DNA of 19,505 nucleotides, taken from positions 1-19,505 of the forward strand of contig JAICJJ010000004.1 of assembly GCA_025928535.1 (NCBI GenBank), given 5' to 3'. The notes below the pieces were generated by a model. That model did no database searches and was not told where the DNA came from. It saw only the letters and a program-made list of their open reading frames with translations. This DNA is from Thermomicrobiales bacterium. GTDB taxonomy: Bacteria; Chloroflexota; Chloroflexia; Thermomicrobiales; UBA6265. Both the position numbers and the translations under genes were made by a program. Shown in pieces: positions 5,803 to 12,788 of this stretch (positions are counted from its first letter, which is position 1; each line of letters starts with the position of its first letter).

Positions 5803-6366
5803 ATGGACGCAGGTCGATTCGATGGACTCGCCCGTTCGCTGGCGCGGCTCCGCACGCGTCGCGCCGCCGTCCGCTTCGCCGCCGGCGCCCTCGCCGCGCT
5901 TGGCGTGACGAAGGCCGACGCCACCGACGCCGCGCCGCGCGGCAAAAAGAAGTGCAAGCATGGTCGAACGCCATGCGGGAACACGTGCTGCCCCAAGGGC
6001 AAGATTTGCGCTGGCAAGAACTGTGTCACCGGGCAAGCCAATTGCCCGAACGGCGCCGACTCCTGCAGCGCGACCGACACCGTTGCCTGCACAAACGACA
6101 CGAACTGCGCTTGCTATCACCGGCTCGAGGGGGGAACGCGCTGCGTCCAATTCCTCTTGCCGATCGGCGCCTGCGATCAATGCAAGACGGATGCGGATTG
6201 CGTCGCCCTCGGCTTCCCGCCCGGATCGAGTTGCATCCAGGACTTCGGCGTCAATTGCACCACGTGCAACGACAACAAAAAGGGCTATTGCGGCGAGCCA
6301 TGCGGGTTCGTGCCGCCGCCGGCTCCGATCCACGGTCAAACCCGGAGCGCGGGACCGCACGGATAA
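5803..6366 (+). CDS. Secreted 20-cysteine protein, copy 1
   Basis: 187 residues. The N-terminal 45 or so residues form a head (MDAGRFDGLARSLARLR), a twin-arginine segment (TRRAAVRFAAGALAALG) and an ADA cleavage-like site: a Tat-like signal of the style common in Thermomicrobia. The rest has exactly 20 Cys. Landmarks are KKCK, a CC pair followed by K-G-K-I-C, GADSC, NCACYHRLEGGTRC, and CKTDADCVALGFPPGSSC, then C-x2-C and GYCGEPCG. This suggests up to ten disulfides in a compact extracellular domain. ATG 5803 is chosen (GGAGG 5 nt upstream; matches copy 3); an in-frame GTG at 5791 would add four residues. The Pro-rich tail is unique to this copy. No function is assigned. Confidence 0.8.
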   Translation: MDAGRFDGLARSLARLRTRRAAVRFAAGALAALGVTKADATDAAPRGKKKCKHGRTPCGNTCCPKGKICAGKNCVTGQANCPNGADSCSATDTVACTNDTNCACYHRLEGGTRCVQFLLPIGACDQCKTDADCVALGFPPGSSCIQDFGVNCTTCNDNKKGYCGEPCGFVPPPAPIHGQTRSAGPHG

Positions 6367-6423
6367 ATCGGGACGCCGGCGCCTTGTCGCGTCTGGTCAT
6401 GCGGGTCAAAGCAGGAGGTCGCG

Positions 6424-6942
6424 ATGCACCCCAATCGCTTCGATGCCATGGCTCGGTCGGTCGCCCCAATTCGGTCGCGGCGCGCGCTCTTCGGTCTCGC
6501 CGCCGGCGCGATGACCGCGCTTGTCGGCTCCGGTTCCATCGATGTCCAAGCGCAACCGCGTGCGAAAAAGAAGTGCAAGGCGGGTGAAACGAAGTGCAAG
6601 AAGAAGTGTTGTAAGACCGGCGACATCTGCGCGAAAGGCAAGTGCGTCACCGGTCAAGGAACCTGCGCCGATAACGCAGACGCTTGCGAATCGGCGACCG
6701 GCGCGATCTGTAAGTGCAGCCAGAGCGCGGCGGGACTGTGCCTCAGACGGTTGCAGGGCGGCGTCCGCTGCGGCATTCAACTAAACAAGACTGCCTGCGA
6801 CCAGTGCCTCAATGATGCCGACTGCCACGCGCTGGGGTTCCCGCCCGGCTCGAGTTGCGTCAAGGATTCCGGAGCCGAGTGTCCGTTGTGCGCCTCAAAC
6901 ACTCTCGGCATGTGCGTCGCGCCTTGCAACTTCAAGGCGTAG
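6424..6942 (+). CDS. Secreted 20-cysteine protein, copy 2 (divergent)
   Basis: 172 residues, with AGGAGG 5 nt before the ATG. The head MHPNRFDAMARSVAPIR, the segment SRRALFGLAAGAM and the end DVQAQP repeat the signal architecture of copies 1 and 3, here with a better Tat-like S-R-R-x-L-F. Twenty cysteines follow the signal, as in the paralogues, with the same landmarks: CC-K-T-G-D-I-C, LRRLQGGVRC, CLNDADCHALGFPPGSSC. The region between cysteines 9 and 11 is rearranged (ICKCSQSAAGLC instead of NCACY), and the tail lacks the GYCGEPCG motif, ending MCVAPCNFKA. The mature part is very lysine-rich. It lies 57 bp after copy 1 with no terminator between, so the two are probably one transcript. Confidence 0.8.
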   Translation: MHPNRFDAMARSVAPIRSRRALFGLAAGAMTALVGSGSIDVQAQPRAKKKCKAGETKCKKKCCKTGDICAKGKCVTGQGTCADNADACESATGAICKCSQSAAGLCLRRLQGGVRCGIQLNKTACDQCLNDADCHALGFPPGSSCVKDSGAECPLCASNTLGMCVAPCNFKA

Positions 6943-7430
6943 ACGCAACGGCGTCAATTGGTCGTTGCCGGGGAGCGTGCCGCTGAAGGCGCCGGTCAAT
7001 CCCGGCGAGCAGCGGAGCCGACCTGGGGGCCGGCCGAACCGGGGTTCAGCGACCGTCGTTCGGCCCCTGCCGGCGACGCGCCAGGCGCAGGCGCCAACTT
7101 CCGGCGCGGATCGCCCGCGCTGACATCGAACGGCGTGCGCGCTCGGGGCGTCGACCGGCTTCCCGGCGCGTTTTTGCTTGACGCGACCGTATCGACGGTT
7201 GCTGATTCTCGGCGAACGCCGAACCGATAGGCATGAGGCTTGCCGCGTTGTCGGCGGTCGTCTGTCTGGAACGGCGTTCTCCTGTCCACAGCCGCATGGA
7301 TGATTTCGACGCGCCTCAGCAACAGGCGTCGAAACTTGACGGACGCCCGACGCGAGAAATATCGTTGTGCGATAATTCAGGTCGGATTCTCGACTCGCGT
7401 TGACGCTGCTCGTCGATCAAGGGAATAACC
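6943..7430. other. Intergenic region between 20-Cys copies 2 and 3
   Basis: 488 bp with no gene I can support; the open frames are Arg/Pro-rich, as expected of GC-rich noncoding DNA. It contains a weak 5-bp hairpin just after the copy 2 stop and an imperfect 8-bp inverted repeat at 7183-7202 with one G-T pair next to TTGACG. A promoter-like AT-rich patch lies near the right end (listed separately). Confidence 0.5.
7368..7376 (+). promoter_or_regulatory. Extended -10 promoter candidate for 20-Cys copy 3
   Basis: TGCGATAAT fits TGn followed by a -10 hexamer differing from consensus at one base. It lies about 55 nt before the ATG at 7431. No -35 hexamer is found at 17 bp. TTGACG at 7336-7341 is too far from this -10, but lies 18 bp from a poorer TATCGT at 7360-7365, a competing reading of the same region. 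Confidence 0.35.
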
Positions 7431-7964
7431 ATGGACGCAGGCCGGTTCGATGTGCTCGTCCGCTCGCTCGCGTCGACTCGCAACCGTCGCTCCGCCATCC
7501 GACTCGTAGGCGGGGCGCTGGCCTTGCTCGGCGCCACATCCGCCGACGCCAGACATCGCCCCGGGAAGAAGTGCAAGCGCAAGTGCAACGGGACGTGCTG
7601 CGCCGCGGGGGAGGTCTGCGTCGGCGGCGTCTGTCAGAGCGCGCGAGCCGACTGCCCCGCCGGCGCGGACTCGTGCAGCGCGAACGGCTATGGCTCCTGC
7701 ATGTCCAACTCGTTTTGCGCCTGTTACCGGCGGCTGCAGGGGGGCGTGCGCTGCGTGGAATTCGCCATCTCGGACACCTGCGGCCGGTGCAAGACGGACG
7801 CCGATTGTGACCGCCTCGGCTTTCCGCGCGGCTCCAGCTGCATCTATGGCGCCGGCGACCAATGCACCTGCAACAGCAGCACGCGCAAGGTGGGCTACTG
7901 TGGCGAGCCATGCGGGTGGGGCAACCACACCGCCGCACAGGGCGTCGCCGGGCCGAGGCGATGA
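7431..7964 (+). CDS. Secreted 20-cysteine protein, copy 3
   Basis: 177 residues. The signal region opens MDAGRFDVLVRSLASTR, then NRRSAIRLVGGALALLG and ADA, nearly the same as copy 1. Twenty cysteines follow in copy 1 order: KKCKRKC, a CC pair, GADSC, FCACYRRLQGGVRC, CKTDADCDRLGFPRGSSC, CTC and GYCGEPCG. Copies 1 and 3 are clearly closer to each other than either is to copy 2. AAGGGA about 7 nt upstream is a modest ribosome site. The C-terminal 17 or so residues after GEPCG are unrelated between copies, so the fold probably ends there. The gene has its own promoter candidate and converges with the Excalibur gene. Confidence 0.8.
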   Translation: MDAGRFDVLVRSLASTRNRRSAIRLVGGALALLGATSADARHRPGKKCKRKCNGTCCAAGEVCVGGVCQSARADCPAGADSCSANGYGSCMSNSFCACYRRLQGGVRCVEFAISDTCGRCKTDADCDRLGFPRGSSCIYGAGDQCTCNSSTRKVGYCGEPCGWGNHTAAQGVAGPRR

Positions 7965-8111
7965 AGGGGATATCGGCGCGTCGCGCCGATCCGAGGATGC
8001 CGCCTGGACGCGCATGTGCGACTCCGACGCCGAAGTCGTCTGCATCGTTCCCTGCGGCATTCCCCACCCGACGGAGCGCGTCCGGTCGCGCCACCTGCGT
8101 ACATTGGACCG

Positions 8112-8143
8112 CGACGAGCCCGCCGGCAGAGGCGGGCTCGTCG
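8112..8143. terminator. Bidirectional hairpin terminator
   Basis: A perfect 13-bp stem (CGACGAGCCCGCC and its reverse complement) with a 6-nt loop lies between the stop of 20-Cys copy 3 (7964) and the stop of the opposing gene (8167). Its place between convergent genes and its perfect stem support termination in both directions. No T-run follows on either side. Confidence 0.7.
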
Positions 8144-8166
8144 ACGATGGTGAAGGGGCGACGGCG

Positions 8167-8982
8167 CTACTGCATCATGTTTTCGCAGGCGATGCCGTTG
8201 CGGTCGGGATCGAGCGATTCGACCAGCGCCGGGGCGGCCGAGGTGCGCCCGGCCGCTTCGTAGGCGTTCTGGGCGTCGTACCAGGAAGCGAAATCGCCGC
8301 ACGTCGCGACCGGGATGGCGTTGCTCTGCGCGTCCGTCTGCTGTCCGCCGGAACTCTGATCGCCCGACGCCTGGCCGCCTGAGCCCTGATCGCCTGAAGA
8401 CTGGTCGCCTGATGTTTGTCCGCCCGAAGTCTGGCCGCCAGGCTGGTCGCCGGTTGACTGGCTGGGCGGCGGCGAGTTGGGGTCGAGCGGATCGGTGTGG
8501 AGCCAGAAGAGTTCGTCGCCGTCGCCGTGCCCGTCGCCGTCGGTGTCGAATTTCAGCGGGTCGGTGTGATAGATGTTGATCTCGTCGCCGTCGGCGACGC
8601 CGTCGTTGTCGGTGTCGGGATTGTTCGGGTCGGTGCCGTACTGGGCTTCGAGTTCGTTCGACAGGTTGTCGCCGTCGGTGTCGTCGGCGGTCGGGTGGAG
8701 CGCCGGCTGGTCGCCGTTCCCGTTCCCGTCGCCGCCGCTGGGCGCGGGCGTCGGCGTCGGCAAGCCGAGAATGACGCCGCCGGGACCGGTCGTGATGTCG
8801 CCATAGACGACATCGCGGCCATTGGCGTCGATCGTCGAGGTTGTGCCCCGATCGCTCGAGACGACATAACTGCCATTGGCATTGGTGAGCACCGGCCAGC
8901 CGGTGTCTTGCGCCTGGGCGAGGCGGCCGAATGACGCCACTCCGAGTCCGAGGCCGACCAGCCCCACGACGACGCGGTTCAT
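8167..8982 (-). CDS. Secreted protein with thrombospondin type 3 calcium repeats and Excalibur domain
   Basis: 271 residues; GGGAGGA lies 6 nt before the ATG at 8982. A signal peptide occupies residues 1-24 (hydrophobic VVVGLVGLGLGVASFG, cleavage after AQA). A Thr/Pro-rich spacer follows. Residues 98-170 contain aspartate-rich loops DTDGDNLSNE, DTDNDGVADGDE and DTDGDGHGDGDE, each followed by a TDP segment, which are thrombospondin type 3 calcium-binding repeats. Residues 182-214 are a five-residue repeat, G-[GD]-Q-x-S. The C-terminal 45 or so residues are an Excalibur domain with Cys228, Cys266 and the loop DPDRNGIACE, also a calcium-type site. It is probably an extracellular, calcium-stabilised surface protein; no catalytic domain is seen. 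Confidence 0.88.
   Translation of the reverse strand: MNRVVVGLVGLGLGVASFGRLAQAQDTGWPVLTNANGSYVVSSDRGTTSTIDANGRDVVYGDITTGPGGVILGLPTPTPAPSGGDGNGNGDQPALHPTADDTDGDNLSNELEAQYGTDPNNPDTDNDGVADGDEINIYHTDPLKFDTDGDGHGDGDELFWLHTDPLDPNSPPPSQSTGDQPGGQTSGGQTSGDQSSGDQGSGGQASGDQSSGGQQTDAQSNAIPVATCGDFASWYDAQNAYEAAGRTSAAPALVESLDPDRNGIACENMMQ
8341..8439 (-). repeat. 15-bp tandem repeat coding for a Gly/Gln/Ser linker
   Basis: About 6.6 copies of a 15-bp unit encode the pentapeptide G-[GD]-Q-[TSAG]-S between the calcium repeats and the Excalibur domain. Units differ mostly at the second and fourth codons. The reading frame is kept, so length changes by slippage would only lengthen or shorten a flexible linker. 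Confidence 0.8.
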
Positions 8983-9158
8983 GCAATTCCTCCCTGACGC
9001 ATTTTGTCCCGCGGGGTGGGATCGTCGGCGTGTCGCGCCGCCCGAAGAAGAGGTACGCCGGCAAGCATACGCCAGCCGGAACACGGGGCGCGGGGCGGCG
9101 CCGTCTGCCTTCAGAACGCGCGGCGCCGACGGCTCGTTCCGCCGACCGACGCGCTCGG

Positions 9159-9437
9159 TCAGAGCACGGCGCCGGCTGGCTCGTCGTCGAGCGTCGCCAG
9201 ATCGAGCGCGAAGAGATCGAGATACGGCGCGCGAGCGGCGAGAGAGCGGGCGATCAGGCGCACGACGGCGCGCGCTTGTTCGCCGCTGGCGCATTCGGCG
9301 ACGACGAGTTCCTGTTCCCAGGTCGAGGCGATCACCCGTGTTTCCGGGCTGTACTTGGCGATCTGCTGATAGCCGACCTGGGAGACGGTCGCCAGATTGA
9401 CGAGCGTCGGCCATTCCGTTTTCGTCAGGACCCACAT
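9159..9437 (-). CDS. Small conserved-looking protein, function unknown
   Basis: 92 residues starting MWVLTKTEWPTLVNLATVSQ and ending in a helical, Ala/Leu/Asp-rich part. No signal peptide, membrane segment or known motif is seen. It reads as a soluble alpha/beta protein with a strand-rich first half and a helix (about residues 52-68, GEQARAVVRLIARSLAA). The ATG at 9437 lies inside the end of the upstream glycosyltransferase gene (13-nt overlap). GGAGGAG lies about 9 nt before it, so it is probably translated from the same message. A 6-bp perfect hairpin (9144-9160) sits at its stop codon and might end the transcript. A link to glycan work rests on position only. Confidence 0.68.
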   Translation of the reverse strand: MWVLTKTEWPTLVNLATVSQVGYQQIAKYSPETRVIASTWEQELVVAECASGEQARAVVRLIARSLAARAPYLDLFALDLATLDDEPAGAVL

Positions 9438-10852
9438 CGCGCCGAACGCTCCTCCGCATCCTGTTCGGGACGCGTTTCGCTGACCAGACGCAGCGCCGGC
9501 GCACTGGCTCGCCCGCGTTCGCGCCACCGCGCGCCCGCGGATCGAAGCCATGGGAAGCTGGCTCCGACCAGCGCGCCGAAGGCGACCGCGCCAAGCAACA
9601 TCATCGGCACATGATAGCGGTCGAATTCGGAGCGCATGCCGGCGATGGTGACGGCGGTCTGCCCTCCGAGCACGACCAGCGCCAGCGCCGTCGGACTGCG
9701 CGGCCCGCGCGCAACCGCCAGCCCGCCAAAGACGACCAGTCCGGCCAGGGCAAGCGCCAACTCGACTTCGGGCGGACGCCAATCGACGCCAAGCCGGGCC
9801 CCGATCGCGCTGGCGAGGCCGCCGACGATGCTGTAGTGGTCGGAAAAGTTGATGCCTACCCGGCGGAGCGCCTCGGTTCGGCTCGGCACGGCCATCACCG
9901 GCCAGTCGGCGCTCTGGTCGCTCATTTCCTGAACGCGAAACGCGAAGAGATGCTCCGTGCCGGCGATCGGATCGCGCCAGAGATAGGGATAGGCGAGGAC
10001 GAAGACGGCGGCCGCGACTACCGGCACGATGAGAAGACCGCGGCTGAACCGATCGCGCGGGACGGTCCAGCGCCGTTCGCACGCAGTTCGCTGGATCAGC
10101 AGCGCGGCGCCGAGCCCGGCCAGCGGGGGCGCGACGAAGAGGGGGCTCAACTTCGTGGCTCCGCCAAGCCCGAGGAGGGCGCCGAGCAGGATCGCGCCGC
10201 GCCACGACGGCCGTCGCGCGTAGCGCATCGCGACGAGGGCGGCGAGCGCGACGAGGACGCCGAGGAGGGCGTCGGCGGTGGCGATGCTGCCGATGTAGCC
10301 GGTGAAGGGATGGATCGCGAACGCGAACGACCCGGCGAGCGCGCCCGCGCGGCCGGTCAGGCCGAAGCCGATCGCGTAGACGACCGCCGCCGTCAACGCC
10401 ACGAGGGCGGCGTTGGTGCGGCGGGCGGCGGCGAGATCGGCCGGATCGGGCATGTTGCCGGCGTCGATGTTGTGCTGCCAGCCGGGCGCGCCCGGCCAGG
10501 CGAAGTTCCAGGGACCGTTGGTGTCGAGATCGCGGCCTTGCAGCAGCAGGCCGAGGCCGGTGACATAGGAGCCGAGCGGCGGCTGGCCGCGCGTCGTGTA
10601 GCCGTCGTCCCAGGTCGCGCTGCCGGGATCGAAGTAATCGCCCAGGAAGTGGGCGCGCGAAATCCAGCGGCTTTCGTCGGGATTGAATCCGGCGTACGGC
10701 ATGTGCGCCACGGCCGCCGCGAACGCGACGAGCGCCACGACCGCCGCCAGCGCGATGTCCCGCCGGCCCGCCGATCGTCGGAGCGGCGCGCGACGCCAGG
10801 CGGGCGCCGCGAACCGCCAGCCCTGCGTCACGTTGCTTCGATCGACGATCAC
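9425..10852 (-). CDS. Polytopic glycosyltransferase of the PMT/ArnT (GT39-like) type
   Basis: 475 residues with about nine hydrophobic membrane spans, beginning IALAAVVALVAFAAAVAH near residue 33. Directly after the first span comes YAGFNPDESRWISRAHFLG, the acidic Asp-Glu loop typical of PMT/ArnT enzymes, which take a sugar from a polyprenyl-phosphate donor on the outer membrane face. Later landmarks are GGATKLSPLF and a YPYLWRDP loop. It probably attaches a sugar to a lipid, protein or growing glycan; acceptor and sugar are unknown. The GTG start shares GTGA with the stop of the GT9 gene upstream, a 4-bp overlap that suggests coupled translation. Confidence 0.85.
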   Translation of the reverse strand: MIVDRSNVTQGWRFAAPAWRRAPLRRSAGRRDIALAAVVALVAFAAAVAHMPYAGFNPDESRWISRAHFLGDYFDPGSATWDDGYTTRGQPPLGSYVTGLGLLLQGRDLDTNGPWNFAWPGAPGWQHNIDAGNMPDPADLAAARRTNAALVALTAAVVYAIGFGLTGRAGALAGSFAFAIHPFTGYIGSIATADALLGVLVALAALVAMRYARRPSWRGAILLGALLGLGGATKLSPLFVAPPLAGLGAALLIQRTACERRWTVPRDRFSRGLLIVPVVAAAVFVLAYPYLWRDPIAGTEHLFAFRVQEMSDQSADWPVMAVPSRTEALRRVGINFSDHYSIVGGLASAIGARLGVDWRPPEVELALALAGLVVFGGLAVARGPRSPTALALVVLGGQTAVTIAGMRSEFDRYHVPMMLLGAVAFGALVGASFPWLRSAGARWRERGRASAPALRLVSETRPEQDAEERSARCGS

Positions 10853-11940
10853 GCGCCGATTCCTGCCACGCTGATCTCCTCGCTCCTCCCACGCTCGCCG
10901 ACGACCGTCAGGGCCGCCGCCGCCACCGCGTCAACGGAAGGATGCCACCCTTCGGCCAGACATGGTCCCGGCGCCTCGATTTCCGGGTCGAAGCAAACCA
11001 CGCGGTGCGGCCCGTCGGCGGGCGGGCCCCATGTCGCCGGATCGGTCGGCCCGAACAAGATCACCGACGGTACCCGCAGCGCCGAAGCGATGTGCGCCGG
11101 GCCGGAATCGTTGGCGATCAGGACGGCGAGCAGTTCGACGACCGCCCCGAGGCCGCCGAGCGACGTCGCGCCGGCGAGATTGCGGACCGGAGGGCCGATT
11201 CTGGAGGCGACGCGATCCCCGACGGCGCCGTCCTCCTGGCTTCCCAGCACGACGACGCTGCCGCCCATTTCGTTTCGCACCCGGCGCGCTGCCTCGCCGA
11301 AGCGTCCGTCCGGCCATTTTTTGGCGTCGTCGCGGGCGAAGGGATGCAGGCCGATCAGCGGCGGCGCGAGCCCGGCGAGCAACCGATCCGCTTCGGCGCG
11401 GTCGGCGGCGAGCAGCGGAAACTCCATCGCCTCGTCCTCGGACGGCGCGCCGAGAAAGGTGGTGAAGGCGAGGCAGCGCCGTATCTCGTGGCGGTCCGCC
11501 GGATAAGGGAACGCGGCGTCGAGCCGACCCGGATCGGCGGCGGGGCGGATGAAGCCGGCCGTGACGCGCGCGCCGAGGAGCAAGGCGAACGGGTTGCTGT
11601 GGACGCCGGAACCGTGCATCTGCAGCGCCAGGTCGAAACAGTGCGCTTGCATGCGTGCGAAAAATTCGGTCGCGCGGCGGGCGTCGAACCATTGCTCAGC
11701 GATTCCGGGAAAGCCGAGAAACGGTTCGAAGCGATCGAGCCGGCGGGATCGCTCGACCAGATCGCGCGCGAACGGCAAGCCGATCAGTGTGATTTCGGCA
11801 TCCGGCAGAGCCTGTCGCAGCGCCCGAAAGGCCGGCGTGGCGCAGAGGAGATCGCCGATGCGGCCGGCCCGCAAGACGGCGACGCGCTGCGGCGGCGCCG
11901 GCAGGCGATCGAGCAGCCCCGGCGCGAACGGATCGGTCAT
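10849..11940 (-). CDS. Glycosyltransferase family 9 (heptosyltransferase-like)
   Basis: 363 residues, the usual GT9 length, with two Rossmann-like halves (GT-B fold). The N-terminal half starts RVAVLRAGRIGDLLCATPAF, the family signature. The C-terminal half has GLHPFARDDAKKWP, then LIANDSGPAHIASALRVP and LFGPTDPATWGP, which form the nucleotide-sugar site. Named members are ADP-heptose transferases of lipopolysaccharide. In a lineage that may lack an LPS core, the donor cannot be assumed, so only the family is called. The ATG overlaps the stop of the GT2 gene upstream as ATGA, and its own stop overlaps the next gene. Confidence 0.9.
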   Translation of the reverse strand: MTDPFAPGLLDRLPAPPQRVAVLRAGRIGDLLCATPAFRALRQALPDAEITLIGLPFARDLVERSRRLDRFEPFLGFPGIAEQWFDARRATEFFARMQAHCFDLALQMHGSGVHSNPFALLLGARVTAGFIRPAADPGRLDAAFPYPADRHEIRRCLAFTTFLGAPSEDEAMEFPLLAADRAEADRLLAGLAPPLIGLHPFARDDAKKWPDGRFGEAARRVRNEMGGSVVVLGSQEDGAVGDRVASRIGPPVRNLAGATSLGGLGAVVELLAVLIANDSGPAHIASALRVPSVILFGPTDPATWGPPADGPHRVVCFDPEIEAPGPCLAEGWHPSVDAVAAAALTVVGERGRSEEISVAGIGA

Positions 11941-12776
11941 GCACGCGCCGCCGCGGCGTAGCGTTCGATCATCTCCGGCAGCAAGGCGAGCGCGTGGCCA
12001 TCGACCGTGCCGCGGTCGTTGAGGACGGTCGTCGGCGCCTGCGAATAGTAGGCGCCGGACGGCACGATGCCGCAGCCGCCCCAGCGGCGCATCAGCAGAT
12101 TCTGGACGAGCACTTCTTCGCCGGAGTGATAGCGCGGCAACCGATTCCAGAAGGCGAAGCCGCCGACCGCTTCGAGCTTGCGGCGGTCGTAGAGGACACA
12201 GGAGGCGATCCAGGCGACCCGGTACCGGCGCAATTTGCGGGCCGGTAGCCCGCGCCCGACGTGGAAGAGATTGGCGGCGCGGTGCAGTTGCCACCGTTCC
12301 CAGGCCGGCGAATCGGGCTCGACCGCTTCCGGCTCGACCGGGCCGTGCCAAGAGTCGATCGCCTGTTGCTCCGGGCGGATGTCGTCGCGGTGCGACAACC
12401 CAGCCGGAAAGGCGCCGACGAAGCCGCAGCCTTCGGCGCGCAATGTCGCCAGCAGCGTTTCGAGCACCCATGCCTCCAGATAGACATCGTCGTCCAGATA
12501 GAGGACGGCGTCGGCGCGGGCGCGGCGCAAGAGAAAATCGCGTTGTTCGGCGATGCCGTGGCGAACCGGCCGATGATGCCATTCGACTTCGCCGCCGCGC
12601 GCTTCGATGAGGCGCCGCAACGTCAGGACGGCCGGATCGGCGTCGACCGGCGGTTCGCTTTGGTCGGCGACGACCAGCCGGAAATCGCGCCACGATTGCG
12701 CGGCGAGGCCGCCGAGCGTCATCACGAGCGACGACAGGCGGTCGATGGTCGGAATGAGAACGTCGACGTCAGGCAT
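11937..12776 (-). CDS. Glycosyltransferase family 2
   Basis: 279 residues, GT-A fold. The nucleotide-binding start VDVLIPTIDRLSSL (residues 4-17) and the metal-binding acidic triplet Asp95-Asp97 in LYLDDDVY are typical of GT2. A later acidic segment, SGEEVLVQNLLMRRWGG, sits where the catalytic base is usually found. There are no membrane helices. Its stop overlaps the GT9 start (ATGA), and its start lies 12 bp after the radical SAM gene, so all belong to one leftward operon. Donor and acceptor cannot be told from sequence. Confidence 0.88.
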   Translation of the reverse strand: MPDVDVLIPTIDRLSSLVMTLGGLAAQSWRDFRLVVADQSEPPVDADPAVLTLRRLIEARGGEVEWHHRPVRHGIAEQRDFLLRRARADAVLYLDDDVYLEAWVLETLLATLRAEGCGFVGAFPAGLSHRDDIRPEQQAIDSWHGPVEPEAVEPDSPAWERWQLHRAANLFHVGRGLPARKLRRYRVAWIASCVLYDRRKLEAVGGFAFWNRLPRYHSGEEVLVQNLLMRRWGGCGIVPSGAYYSQAPTTVLNDRGTVDGHALALLPEMIERYAAAARA

Positions 12777-12788
12777 CGGCGCGCCCGC

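Noticed and set aside
7178..7202. TTGACG next to an imperfect inverted repeat as promoter and operator
   Set aside because: No -10 hexamer at a suitable distance, and the repeat is short with a G-T pair. It is about 230 bp from the next gene, which has a nearer promoter candidate.
8341..8439. Regular 15-bp repeats as a possible CRISPR array
   Set aside because: The units are contiguous, without spacers, and encode an in-frame Gly/Gln/Ser linker.
8497..8934. Plus-strand Val/Ala-rich open frame opposite the calcium repeats
   Set aside because: Its V-A-V-G-V-G pattern is simply the complement of the Asp/Gly codons in the calcium-binding repeats.
9611..11506. Plus-strand open frame of 631 codons
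   Set aside because: Antisense to the PMT/ArnT-like and GT9 genes, both of which show clear family motifs. The product is of low complexity.
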